Assembly (NCBI GenBank): GCA_015179025.1 | Contig: WHUX01000071.1 | Span: forward strand, 186,001 to 250,000 | Source: Terfezia claveryi | Taxonomy: Eukaryota; Ascomycota; Pezizomycetes; Pezizales; Pezizaceae | Direction of reading: 5' to 3' | DNA length: 64,000 nt | Shown here: in pieces, positions 12,150 to 23,492 of the stretch | Layout of the letters: the number at the start of each line of letters is the position of its first letter | Numbering within the stretch: position 1 is the stretch's first letter | Position numbers and translations under genes: made by a program | The notes under the pieces: generated by a model | Told to the model about the DNA's origin: nothing | Seen by the model: only the letters and a program-made list of their open reading frames with translations | Database searches by the model: none

Positions 12150-13245
12150 CTGAGCATAGCATTCAGTGGGGACGGCTTATCCTGTCTGACTCACAGGCGG
12201 CGGTTGCAGTATCAGGAAGGCAGGGAGAAGGGGGAAGGCGAGGACAGCAGAGCTAGCCGGCATACTCCGACAAATCAGGGAAAGAGAGGCAAGGCTGGGG
12301 CTGGGGCAGTTAGGTTCGGATGGGTAAAGGCACATGTGAGGATCCCTGGGAATGAACAAGCAGACCTGCTAGCAAAGGCAGGCGCTGAGGAGATGGATCC
12401 ATCAGACCCTATCATTACGGAGTGGGGCCTGAATCAGGAATGGAGGAGGAGGAGGGAGGAGGAAAGGAAGGTGATGGGGGCAGGAATAGGTAGGGTAGTG
12501 AGGTGGGGTAGGAAGGCAAGGGTCAACTATGTCCACTGCAGGACAGGATGTAAGATTACGAGGTTATGCAGCGGAGGAATCGTGAAGATAATTGATCGTG
12601 TATATTCAGAGAGGAGATATCTAGATATCGCTATAGACTTGTTGCTATGGTTCTAGTGCTCTACTTCCAAAGAGATGTTTCCTGCGTACTTTCCGGCTCT
12701 TTTATCCTTCGCAGAATGTGCCCGTTTTGCCATATTCGGTTTCCCTGTATCTTTACCCTGTTCCGCCCAATTTGCCATTTACGGACTCGTGCATTTCCCG
12801 TGATCAACCCACGTGAGAGTATTCCTTACACAGGAAAGGGGAATCTCCAATCCTGGCGTGCTAAGCTAGTTGGACGACTCGGTTGACCCCAGAAGCACCT
12901 GGAAGGAGGTGGATGATAGAAGGAGGTGGGCAATGAAGGTAGAAGACGGGGGGAAGAAAGCCATGGTTGACATGGCTGAGACCTTCTTCGCCAATTTAGA
13001 CCTTATGTGAGTGACAGGCAGGGGTGTAGGGGCGGGCCGGGAGTGGGCGTGGCGGCGGAAGACGTAAATACTGGGGATGGGCCTGATGGGGGCGTGGTGG
13101 GGGAGGAAGGGGTGTTTTCGGCTCTGTTTCTTTGGTTTGGGAGGTTGGGCGTTTATGCAATCCGTTGTCCCGTGGATGTACCAATTCTTTTAAGATGAGG
13201 GAACGGGGCCGTCTCATAGCCTTAGGCTCCATAGACGTACAGACT

Positions 13246-13276
<31 letters not shown>
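12150..13276 (+). mobile_element. 5'-truncated Tad1-like LINE with poly(A) tail
   Basis: This is the 3' end of a non-LTR retrotransposon. A reverse-transcriptase-linked RNase H domain is readable (LILSDSQAAVA at about 12175, then VRFGWVKAHVRIPGNEQADLLAKAGAEE at 12310-12395, written here as two motifs: VRFGWVKAHV and GNEQADLLAKAG). The C-terminal RKARVNYVHC region follows. The 3' UTR has the block CTCATAGCCTTAGGCTCCAT, also present in the copies at 26989-28095 and 49075-51234. It ends in a run of about 30 A at 13247-13276. Frameshifts and stops make it non-functional. 5' truncation is typical of LINE insertion. Confidence 0.8.
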
Positions 13277-13279
<3 letters not shown>

Positions 13280-14188
13280 GGGACGGCTATGTGTTGGAAC
13301 ATGTATGGGTTTTTTTCTGAAAGTCATCTGCTATATACCACGTTAGCTATACTGTCAGAATGGGCACTATTGGGGCCTTGTATTTGCTGCACGTTTATGG
13401 CAGGGAATGAGCATTTAGCTTGTCTGTATTTTGGATCCGAGTCATCACCCCTACCGCTAATAAGCGTTGAGATTTCGGTAAACGTTAGGACGTTTGACGG
13501 CAGAGTGAAGACAGCCCTACTTAGTACCATCTGTACCTATAGTTGCTAAATTCTAAAAAATACTATACATACCTTACATTAGATATGGGTTTGGTGTTAG
13601 TCTCCATATTCATATAAAACACCTATTTACTGATATTATACGTACAGAGCTTACAGTCTCATTTGCTCCCGCACGTTTATAGCACCAGAAATGATTATTT
13701 AGGAAGTCATGTATTTTGGATACCCTGATATTGATGTATATGACAACTCTGGGTTTCAACGCACAAAAACGTACCTAGTTCCTAGATACATACATTGCTA
13801 TGGAGATATTGGTAGATTCCTATAGGTATAGGGTTCCTTACCTATAGTGGCTCAATCGTGATACATAACCATGTATTGAGTTTGACGGCATGAGGTCTCC
13901 TGTAGGAACTACTCCGTATGCCGATCTGATTCAGCAAGCTCAAGTTTCGTAGCTACGAACCGTAAGTTCTACCGTACACGTCAAGAAATCATACCGGCAT
14001 TGAGAGTTAAGATTGATATGCAGAGTGGAAGGTCAAGTGGGAGGTAGGTACGTACTGTATACGCTTATGCTTATACCATGAGTAATGCTCGCCTACATGA
14101 AATTGCTGTGTAATCATGACCACTCAAGAGAAAGCCGAATTCGAAGTAGACTGTATTGTACCTACTGTACACAACCTACTGTACATAT
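13277..14188. other. No recognisable gene
   Basis: AT-rich intergenic DNA after the LINE tail. No ORF with a recognisable motif. Confidence 0.45.
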
Positions 14189-14575
14189 ATGTTCTGGGCC
14201 GCTCGCGGGCATCGGCCGCCCTTGGGCGGCATCCCCACTGTGCCGCTCACGGGCAAATCAAATAATTACTCAATTTGGTGTATAATGCACTTGCATTAAT
14301 AAAGGTTTACGAGTATTGATTTACCCCCCAAAAAAAGAATTGATAACAGTATACCTAGCTGGAGCTATCTCAGCGACTGCAATAGATTCATGTATTTCCC
14401 AGTCGAGTAGACCGCCATCTAACACTCCAATTTGGTTCAGCTAGAGCTGAGAAATTAATCTGTTAACACTTTCGTATGTCAATAAATTGAGAATTCAGAT
14501 TATTTTTAAAGTATCGGCAATAACAATTAGAGAAGAACTTTTTGCAAACACCTGAAACGAAAACACCAGTATTTA
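14189..14575 (+). repeat. Dispersed repeat, copy 1 (left part)
   Basis: About 390 bp closely match 24757-25125. Both begin TTCTGGGCCGC and share the stretch CTAGCTGGAGCTATC and CAATAGATTCATGTATTTCC. Similarity resumes at about 15750 (TTAGCAATCCGCATATAAAT), so copy 1 holds about 1.2 kb of extra DNA, including the TA-flanked element at 14783-15591. Confidence 0.7.
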
Positions 14576-15002
14576 TAGATGCCTGGTGAACTGTGGTTTA
14601 CCGAGTTAGAGTATCTGAAGTATCATTCTCTAAGCCCATAAGGTCACTAGCTGGTTAGAGGTTTTAGTTAGGTAAAGTGTTATCAGATACGCCATCCTTA
14701 ACACAATTGATAGGATTCAGGCTGTGATTTTGTGATAGCTTTGCATATAGCCCTTTATTATTATCAGGTTTGCATGGACATACCGTATTAATTCGCAAGT
14801 AAGACAGTATCACTCGGCAGGACAGTATTAGTTAGATAAGACAGGGGTAAAACAGCCTAATTTTGGCCGAGATATCCAAATCGTGCATCAGACAGCAAAA
14901 TTTTGTTATAGGACAGTAGTATAGTATAATGTCGGTGCAGCAGGTGTCTTCCAGTCATTACGTTACCATCACTTGTTCCAATGTCAATTCCGTTAGCACC
15001 TC

Positions 15003-15361
15003 GTGCTGAACCCAATGCGCAAACAACAAGCCAAAAACCCCCGAGCAACCTCTGGTTTACAACTGCAAAACTCTGGCAAGCGGAAACAGATTCCACTAAT
15101 ATCAAAGGCGGCTTCCGAAAGACCTGATGTGGCACAAGATATTGTACACCTCAATGCCTTGCGTGAGGCTGGAAACGATGCAACAACCCCTCCTCATGGC
15201 CAAACGGGACCGCATAGGAGTAACGAGTATTTTTTTTTTTAAAAAAAAAACGAGGACTGCCAACAGACACAGAAGATGAAGGTTCCGACCTTGAGATTTT
15301 AGCTGATGAGGAGGAGGCGGATGGAAGTGACGATGAGCAGGGAGAGTATATTACTGAATAA
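15003..15361 (+). pseudogene. Fragment within the TA-flanked element, acidic C-terminus
   Basis: An ORF from 15003 to 15242 (start of an 79-codon frame) is basic and ends in a poly-T/poly-A stretch at 15231-15250. After it, in another frame, comes an acidic stretch (EDEGSDLEILADEEE, then DDEQGEYITE) ending at TAA 15359-15361. Acidic tails are common at the C-terminus of pogo-like transposases, but no catalytic motif is present. The link to a transposase is inferred only from its position between the inverted repeats. Confidence 0.35.
15150..15240 (+). repeat. SINE-like 3' fragment, copy 1
   Basis: CTCCTCATGGCC, then ACGGGACCGCATAGGAGTAA and CGAGTAT, followed by a T run, matches the 3' part of the SINE-like repeats at 30952-31066 and 48950-49072. 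About 45-50 bp are shared. Confidence 0.45.
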
Positions 15362-15744
15362 GGGGCTGTTCAATATGCTACGATTACGCTTGGGGAGGAG
15401 ATCGTGTAACTAGATCTCAATTATGCCACCGTCTGCATCGTTCCGGATTTTTTCTGTTTTTTCCCGGAATTCTTTTATAAGACAGTATCTCGTGTTTAAG
15501 CTAGTATCGTATATAAGACAGTAAATTTAAGGCCCCTCCGACCGCCCGTTTGTAAATAAGACAGCATTCTTACCTGCGCGAATTAATACGGTATCACAAC
15601 TGCAAAAATATAATGTTTGTTGTACATACAGTAGCATCGTGCAATTTGAGATCTCCCATAACTCTGTAAAACAGCATCTACCTGTTGTACATATACTTCT
15701 AGGTAGAACCTGCTTCGTTTTGGTTTAAAATCGAGGAATTGAAG

Positions 15745-16649
15745 TACCTTAGCAATCCGCATATAAATACTTAAGTATTACTTGGACCCGAACCCCATGT
15801 ATGCTGCCCGCGGTTTCACTACGGACTGCATGCGGTGCATAGGCATTGCATATGCAATACTACCAACGGAAGGAGGAAATGATTGGTGGCCTCTAGTCTG
15901 GTTGGCACGGTGGCCTCTGTAAAGTACAACATATTCTGCTCTGTGCTGGCTGTGAAGAACATTATGACGACTAATTATCACTGAAATCGCAAAGCTGTGG
16001 CCATAGAACCTTCCACAGAACAATGGGGCAGCCACGGCGCGAACGTACGTAACCCTTGCAGGGGAAAATCATGACGCGACTGGGCCATGGGGCGGATGCC
16101 ACTGCGATTTATGTTATTATTGGGCGGTGGGATGGCAGAGGCTGAGCTGGGCTATCAGCTGCAACGAGACGGCAGCTGCGGCTTATAAGCTGCATCCACC
16201 TCTGCAATTCCCTCGACTCTTGAGGGACGGGTTCGGACTCATCACCATCGACAGTGCAGTCGATAGAGCAAAGACGCTTCCCTCGACACTGTGCACCATC
16301 CCCGCACGACTCCACGCGTTTTGCTCATTTGGAATAAGCTGTGATTCGAGTTCGAGAACGCCGAAGGACCTAAACAGCGCCCCCGCGGCTATTAATAGCC
16401 AGATCGATTAGATTTGGCGTACGGCACGCTGGCGCTGGCTGACGGTACCGGAGCGATTGTCGCTCTCGCAACTCGCAACTACACACGCGACACGACGTAA
16501 TAAGGCTGGAAGGCATCAGGACACAGCGGTATTGAAGCTAGGAAGGGCGTCGATACGACAAACACAGAGGGCGACCGGCTACTCAGTAGCAGGAGCCCGA
16601 GGTGCAGCCACAGACTAAACAGGCTGAACGGACGGAGCAGAGAGATATA
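15745..16649. other. Upstream region of the gene at 16650
   Basis: Composition rises in GC towards the gene. No coding motif is seen. ORFs at 15778-16035 and 16109-16411 on both strands lack recognisable domains. The 5' UTR and promoter of the next gene should be here, but I cannot place a TATA box with confidence. Confidence 0.4.
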
Positions 16650-18595
16650 ATGTCGATCCTCGACTCAAACCTCCCCAGTACGCCCCCCCCCCCCCCCTCT
16701 TCCAGACTCGACTTCCGTTGACTGAACTGACTCCACTCACAGTATTCCACCTCCTTCCCTCCCGTGCCTCCCCCACAACCGAAACCACCATTTCCCTATC
16801 CCAGCACGACTCCATCGCCTCCCCAAAATATCTCAAACGCCGCGACCCCTCCCTCACCGACACATACAGCATCACTCTCCTCGATGCCCACTACCCTGAC
16901 ATCATCTACGCCTCCCTGTCTGCCCCTGCAATCTACCCCCCCACCAACACCCCCCCCAAGCCCCGAAAAGGGCCCTCCTCCCAACCCGGTGCGCCACCAC
17001 CTCCCCCGGACCCACCAAAGGTCCCAGCACAGCTCACTATAGGCCTGTATAACCCCGACTCGAAGGTGATATTAACACAGAAACCGTCCTCGTGGGGATC
17101 TGGTCCATATTGGGAATTTAGCCTGCCAAAAACGAGTTTTCTTCAGCCGACAGGGAGTAGGCTTGACCATGAGCTTGATGCAGCTGGGAGGTTACTTGCC
17201 GTAACGCCGGTGGCGACGTTTCGATGGAGGAAGGAAGGCGGGATGTTGACGAGGGGGAGCTTGCGGTGTAGCTTGATATATGAGAGTAACGTCCTCCACG
17301 ATGACGGCGGTGGTGGTCCTGCAGTTCCTATCGAGCCCAACACCAACGGGAAAAGGAAAGCTTCCGGTCCTTCAGAGCCAGATATGACTGTAGCGATCTT
17401 CACCAACGGCCTCGCTGGGGGTAAAGGAGCGGGAAAGGGGGAAGTAACAGTCTTCGAGCCGAATTTGAAACGGGTTGAGGTGGAGGATTTGAAGGGGTTG
17501 GAGGTCACGCTGGTGATGACGGCGATTGCGATTGCGGATGTGTATTTTGGGGATATGAGGACTGGGTTTAATCTTGGACCGAGGGCGCCGGCGGGGTTTT
17601 CGGGGCCGGGGAGAACGGCGACGATTGGCAAGGGGCATCAGGTAGATATGGGGATTGGTAATCCAGGGTTGATGGTTCCTGGAAGTGCTGCCCCTGCTGC
17701 TACAGATACGAAGAGGGGGTCTGCGGTGGATGCTTCTAGGATTGGGACTGGTAGCGGTAGTGGTAGTGAGAGTAGTGCAGCCCCACCACCACCCTACGCG
17801 GGAGGTCCACCCCCGGGGTTTACAGGGGACACAAAAGTCCGCCCCACACAAGAGCAACTATTCAACCCCGCATACCAGCAACAACTTCGCGACGAGGAGC
17901 GCCGGAAGAAAGAAGCAGCCGAGCGAGCAGAGCGGGAAGCCCGTGAAGCCGCAGCGCGCCGGAGAAGGGAAATGGTTGAACAAGCCCGGTTAGCAGAGCA
18001 GGAAGCCGAGGCCCGGAGGTTACAGCGGCAGTTTGAGATCGAGGCGGCGAGGGAGGCAGCAAGGATTGAGGCTGAGACGAGGAGGTTGAGGGAGGAGTGG
18101 GAGAAAGAACGGGCGGAAATGGAGAGGAAGCAGGGCAGGAGGTTCGGGGGGGTAAGTGGAAACAGTCGACCGCAGTCGCAGCCAGCTGCGTCCGGGAGAC
18201 ACCACCAGCAGCAATTCTTCCACCCCCAACACCAGCAGCAGCAACCAATGCATAGGCCCCCTCTAGTAACGGTTAACGGTGTCCCTCCGAGGGGTGGTGG
18301 ACAGGCACACAATACGACTACGAGCGGGGCGAATTCTGCTCCTGTGTATCCATCTCGACCACAGAGTGGGAAACATTTAGCCCCGCAGGAGCAAAGTAAG
18401 AAATTGGGGTGGTTCGGGGGAGGAGGGGGGAAGACTCTAGATCAGACGAAGGATCGGAGGAGGAGTTTTATGGGGTTGAGGATATTTGGGGAGAGTCGTG
18501 CTGGGAGTGGGAGTGCTAGTCCACCGAAGCAGAAGGAGAAGGAGAAGGACAAGGGGAAAGGGAAACTGGCGAAGAAGAAGAGTGGGATGTGGTGA
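16650..18595 (+). CDS. Conserved fungal coiled-coil protein, function unknown
   Basis: A 1.9-kb gene without visible introns. The open frame covers 16718-18595 (about 625 codons), but its first stretch has no ATG. An ATG at 16650 opens a frame (MSILDSNLPSTPPPPP) that meets the long frame if the C run at 16683-16697 (15 C) is one base longer or two shorter, so I place the start at 16650. Residues about 30-300 form a globular region with YWEFSLPKTSF, RGSLRCSLIYESN and the block FEPNLKRVEVEDLKGLEV, which I associate with a conserved Pezizomycotina family without a known function. A Pro/Gly linker and a Glu/Arg-rich coiled coil (about 17870-18150) follow, then a Gln/His/Pro-rich tail that ends basic (KEKDKGKGKLAKKKSGMW). 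Several ORFs on the other strand are shadows of the repetitive codons. Likely a functional host gene. Confidence 0.75.
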
Positions 18596-20285
18596 TGGCT
18601 GGGTGCCTGTGGCGGCGGTGAAGAGTGTGTTTCTGATTGTGTTGTGACCTGCCGTTGGGGATGTATTATTGATGGTAGCAGCTGGGGGCAAGCACTCTCA
18701 GATTGGTGTATGCTTATTGGCCATCCGGCCACTTATTGGCATTCCCATATTGGTACTACGGAAACTTTTGGAATAGGGGGGTCCTGAGTGGGGATTATAA
18801 CGTATAGGCAAAAGAATTATCAAGTACCATGCATATCATTCTTTTTCCTTATCTCATCATCTTGTTTATTTCCTCTTTTTTCTTTTTTTCTGCGAGTTTG
18901 TGATCTTGGGGTTCTTTGGGATTACTTAGTAGTATTTCTCTTTTCGATACCTATACTGGATATGCACATTTGGTGTTTTTTTTCCTCGTATATCTTGTTT
19001 GTTTCTTTGCACAAACACAATTTCTTAGATGAGCCAGTGGGGCGTGAGATATTTTAAAAGTATACATACCCATGGAATGGGAAATGGGAAATGAGAAATG
19101 GAAATGGTGGGTTTATATTATATACCTGGCAAGAGTAGGTAGTAGCAAATTCGCAACGATTTTTTTTTTTTTTGCAGAAGTTTGGCCTTGGGTCATAGAT
19201 GGTTGGATGGATGCGTTTGACCATTTTCGAAAACTGGGTCTTTCCTAGAATTACTTCTCTGGGCATTTGGAGATCATCCAAAATTTCCATCTTACAAGTT
19301 ATGATACATTCAGCTTAACGAGTGTAGTAGTCCGTACATAGGCTCACAAGAGGTCAGAAACATCACGGTGCCAGACAAATTTGTATGGGAAGGCACATGG
19401 CAAGCAACTATATGATCGAAATATTGATCCCTCTGCCAGATGTCACAGTATGTGGAGGTGAAAAGAATTCCATAGGTAGAGCTTCTGTCTTGCTGGCTTG
19501 ATTATTGACGCCCTGGACAATGACCTATGCATAGAACTATATAAGGGAGATGTTGGGGAAAAGGGCTGCGAAAACGACTGATGCAAAGAAAATCCGTCCT
19601 CCTCCTTCCTGGGAAATTGCCAGCAATCCCTTCGTGAGATCTCAAGTTCCTATATCTGCTATGGTTCCTGGGAAGTTAACGCTGGTATATTTGTTCTGGT
19701 ACATTGCGGAATTCAGTCCATTCCGGAATAGACCAGTCATATAATGTAATGGGATCTACTAGCGTGCAGACTCAGTAGTGTCTCTTGCGGGGTGCAATCA
19801 AACGTATAAACTAGAGCTACTAGAAAAGCACAGGGCATAGAGTGTACTCAAAAACAGAGATCATAGATCGGTAAATTCGGTTGTTGTAATACCTAGTGAG
19901 GGTCTATTGTGGTGGAATCATATATAAGATTAGTCTCATGCCAAAACCCTACTGCTAGGTTACGAGGTTATTAAGCGGAGGGTATATTACTAAGTAAGTA
20001 ACTTTGATCTAACGGGCTAAGGAATTGACTTATAAGTCGACCAACATTTGAATTCAACCCTCCCTAGGAGCGGTCGGGTTCGAGACTAGAATTCAACAGA
20101 TGTTCAAGGCATCAATATATATTGTAGAAAATACACCTAATTCCTTTGCGTCATAAATATTATACACAGTATAGGTATTGCCTAACTCCTCTGCTACAAT
20201 ATCATACATATTACTTGTCAGCGATGGGAAACTCCTTCCCGCTTGTTGACTTGTATGTGCCTCGGATGACTGGTCATTATACATG
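18596..20285. other. Intergenic, no recognisable gene
   Basis: T-rich sequence follows the gene (18830-19060), then non-coding DNA. ORFs of up to 89 codons show no motif. The 3' UTRs of the two converging genes should lie here. Confidence 0.45.
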
Positions 20286-20641
20286 TTAGGCGGAATACAG
20301 ATTACTTGGATATGAACTGAGCATACAATCCGAGATCCTTTCGTCCTTCGCTTGCTCAAGAGCGCTTTCGTTGTCTTGTGGTCCTTGACCTAGGACGTGC
20401 TGCTGGAATGCATCGACACCTGAAAATGTGGGTCATTAGCCATCAGAATGAACATTGGGCGTATATGTAGCGCACCCTTGTCGAGATAATCCTCCTTGGC
20501 CTCGCTGGACCTTCCACCACCGAGAGCGGTGTTTAGTTTATCGCCCCAACCACCGGAAGAAGTTTTTTGGGGTTTGGTGTTTGTTTCCGTGGGTCTGCTG
20601 GAGTTGGAGGAGCCGGAAATAGCGTTCTTGATAGCGTCCAT
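20286..20641 (-). CDS. Small conserved fungal protein, two exons
   Basis: Exon 1 is 20641-20476 (starts MDAIKNAISGSSNSS), a 56-bp intron is 20475-20420 (GTGCGC donor, GGCTAAT branch site, TTTTCAG acceptor), and exon 2 is 20419-20286 ending TAA. The joined frame gives 99 residues with no stop. The blocks GGWGDKLNTALGGG, EDYLDKG, HVLGQGPQDNESALEQAKDE and RISD match a small hydrophilic protein family common in filamentous fungi, sometimes annotated as DNA-damage- or stress-responsive. The function is not established and I use no gene symbol. Canonical splice sites and phase (1/1) agreement support an intact gene. Confidence 0.8.
20420..20475 (-). other. Intron of the small conserved gene
   Basis: 56 bp, phase 1. 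Donor GTGCGC, branch-like CTAAT, acceptor TTTTCAG. Removing it joins the DKG and VDAFQQH blocks in one frame. Confidence 0.75.
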
Positions 20642-20699
20642 AGTGAATGAGGCACTACTATACTATAGCTATGGGGTTTCGGAGTTCTGGTACTGTTGA

Positions 20700-21991
20700 C
20701 TTTGGTTATATGGAGATGTAATCATGTGGTGTATATTATTTTCATGAAGCTCGAGCTTTGGCCGAACTTTTATCCAGCTCATAATAAACCGGTTTTAGGT
20801 TTTCTGCCAACCAGACTATCATGCCTCCGTGCGTGACGTTACCGTAGCTTAGTGTAACGTTGTAAGTGACATCATGTTTGGGCCTACCTAGTTTAACGCC
20901 GGAATATTATTGTTCCGTGTTAAAATAACTTACGCTCCATGTACAACAGATACATATATGCCTAAATCTGAATGTACTGAAATCAATAGTGAAATCTATA
21001 GTGAAATCAATAGTGAAATCAATAGATATAATTATATTTTGGGTAACCGGTATGCGCAATGCATGAGGTAAAATCTATGTATGCCGGAGGAGAAGTCTAA
21101 CCTGTATTGCATTGTTGTGGAGCCAAGGTCGACGTCACAGTACTCTTCATGCATGAATCTTCATGCGTTATATCCTTGGTAAGTCAGATACCCAGCGAAA
21201 TTGCAAACACATGCACAAGGTATACAAGGTTAAAGGCATGGAGGCATCAGTACACCCGCAATTTGCGGACATACAGTACACATCACTATCGGCGCTATAG
21301 TTTGACTTTGTATCTTCCCAGACTTTGCGGTATACAGAGGCCAACTCGATCTCAATAGTCTGATAACTAAGGTACCCGAAGAAGCAAAGAGACGTTTCTT
21401 AAGTGGTATCCATGTTCTTCGAATTCGAGCCTGACGCCAGGGGTCTCCCTCTTTTCCAACTTTTGTGCCTACATCAATGCAGGGGTGAATCGGAAAATCA
21501 TCTTAACAAGGGATGTGTATAAAATGATTTGCATGATCATCATGTATGCAGCCACAGGCACACACAAAGACTCCGAGACTGCATCAATATCCAACAATCA
21601 ACTTCGCTAGTACAAGTAGGGCATCCCATTCCGTTCCGCCTGGTTTAAGACAACGGGCCGCTCGCACCATACGCCCTTGTCACATGTACCTAGTTTCCAT
21701 TCGAGTGAGCTCGGGCCGCTAAAGGGCCCAACCAGCGTGATGGTACTGGTATCGAACGGGCACGTGGGTGGTTGGGTTTGAGAGATGAGAGTCCATGGTA
21801 GTTTAAGGGGCCTTGTTAGCTTCATGGAGTCTAAGCATCGTAAGGGACACGTCTCGCCATAAAAACAGAGTTATAAATCTTTAGGGGGTTACTCTGGGTA
21901 TATCTGAGAGACGCTGGCGATGTCGGGGGTGTGTTGATGATAATTTTCTACGGAGCATTAATATTGTGTCTAATATATACGAGTTTTATCG
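20700..21991. other. Intergenic region with a short tandem repeat
   Basis: No recognisable gene. It contains the tandem repeat listed at 20979-21024. Probably holds the promoters of the divergent genes at 20641 (minus) and 21992 (plus). Confidence 0.45.
20979..21024. repeat. 14-bp tandem repeat, about 3.3 units
   Basis: GAAATCAATAGTGAAATC-type units repeat head to tail; the second differs by one base. Confidence 0.75.
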
Positions 21992-23492
21992 ATGGGGCCT
22001 TTCTCCGGGGCACGATGGACGAGGAGTCAATCGGCGCCTCCTTGTCCAGGGGCTTGGTCATATCGGATACTGGGGAGGTTTCCACTCCCGGCAGCGAGTG
22101 TGGAGAGGCAACAGCAGCAACAAGAGCAGCAAGTGGCAGTTCCGCAGGCGGGATGGCCGAGGCCTGATGGTGGTATTGTACAGCCTCATCCTCCAGGTTG
22201 TTGTGTCCACTCTCAATATGAACACTTGAATGCTCCACCTCAAGATGGAGACTTGAATGGTCCGGCAGCAATCCCCCCAGTCCCTGTCGACCTCGTCCAC
22301 AATAACCAAATCTGTCCCCACCGTCTTCCAGCTGATACTAATCATGCAGCTCAAAGTACATGCCATCAACCTGGATATCCCCCGCAACATCCCATTCGGG
22401 ACCATGCCCACGTGCATCCCACCGCACATGGTACACACCACCAGCCACAAGTCCATTCGCATTGCGTTTATCCCCCCCCACCACCGGGTGAGCAATTTTC
22501 AGCCCCGCAAACAAATCTTGCTGGGTTGTCCCTAAAATCAGGTTATGTGCACCCCCACCCCTATTCCGGGTGCCAATACTCTCATCCTCAGAATGATCTA
22601 CAATATCAGAATCTTCATGGCCCTAGGCCTCATCCCACTCAACAACAGCATTACCGTCACCCACAGGGAGTACCGTCCCCACCCCAAGGGCCTACATGGA
22701 ACGCCGTAAATTCCCAGCAAGCTGGGTCTGGATCCGGAGCTCCACCCCATACACAACTCACAATAAATGCTCCCTTGGAAGGGCAAGGGACACTTGAGCG
22801 ATCTTTCATCATCCACACTCCGGCAAACTTGATTGGCACTGCTCCAGGACGTCTGCAAACGCATGAAACACAAATCCTGCCACCATCTTCCTCGAATTCC
22901 AGTTTAGTGCTCAAACCGCAACCTGCACCTCACTTGAACATCAATACCGGTACCAATGCCTTTAGTACGACTAGGAACCCAAGCTCAGCCCCCAAGCGTA
23001 CTCGCAAATCATACACCCGTGAGTATAAGCTAAAAGCCCTGAATTTGCTCAATGGCGAGAGACCTGACGGAAAAGGGGGGATGGTGCCTGCGTCGGATAC
23101 CTGTAAGTTAGACCTTCCTACATAGGCTTGCCATGGCTATATGCTTATATTACGCCCCGCAAATTGTTCTATTGTACGGTATTCTAATTTCATTTCTGAT
23201 CACAGGGGTATCGAGACAAGTGGGAGTGACGAGAAAGGTACTTCGGGGATGGAAGGCGCAAGAGGAAAGGCTCCGCGCCTCACGAAAAGGATCCCGCAGG
23301 GTACGGGTTGGCAGGAATCGGGAGAGGCGGCCAGCAGGAAGTGGCAAGGAGCGGACCGATAAGGGCAAGGGTAGGGAAATCGAGGCACATGGGGCTTCCG
23401 TCATACCAGTTGATAGCCGTGGTACGCCGGAAGGGCCACAAGATATTGAGACAAGTAGTGAAGATGAAGAAGGTATGGAATCAAGCATGTGA
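21992..23492 (+). CDS. HTH protein with Pro/Gln/His-rich N-terminus, two exons
   Basis: Exon 1 is 21992-23102 (ATG), a 103-bp intron is 23103-23205 (GTAAGT donor, TTCTAAT branch-like, CACAG acceptor, phase 1) and exon 2 is 23206-23492. The product is about 465 residues. Residues 1-320 are low-complexity (Pro, His, Gln) with repeated HPQ-type motifs. A helix-turn-helix resembling Brinker/Pipsqueak or the N-terminal HTH of pogo-type transposases follows: KSYTREYKLKALNLL before the intron and SRQVGVTRKVLRGW after it. A basic stretch (RKGSRRVRVGRNRERRP) and an acidic Ser-rich end (DIETSSEDEEGMESSM) complete it. The intron splits the HTH, and only the spliced frame rebuilds it, which supports the model. 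It may be a DNA-binding regulator or a domesticated transposase N-terminus; no DDE domain follows. Confidence 0.7.

Larger units (their letters stand above)
14783..15591. mobile_element. Tc1/pogo-like element with TA duplication, nested
   Basis: Terminal inverted repeats start CCGTATTAATTCGC at 14783 and end GCGAATTAATACGG at 15591. Each end is flanked by TA (14781-14782 and 15592-15593), the target duplication of the Tc1/mariner/pogo group. The inverted repeats extend imperfectly through AAGTAAGACAG / CTTACCTG. At least eight AAGACAGTA-like motifs cluster near both ends (14804-14930 and 15480-15680). At 809 bp it is too short for a full transposase. Confidence 0.7.

Noticed and set aside
13247..13276. 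Isolated poly(A) microsatellite
   Set aside because: It directly follows a LINE 3' UTR shared by three other copies, so it is the LINE tail.
13007..13320. ORFs near the LINE 3' end
   Set aside because: They overlap the conserved 3' UTR and the poly(A) tail.
16615..18732. Several antisense and alternative-frame ORFs over the 625-codon gene
   Set aside because: Pro/Ser/Arg-rich shadows of GC-rich repetitive codons, without domain motifs.
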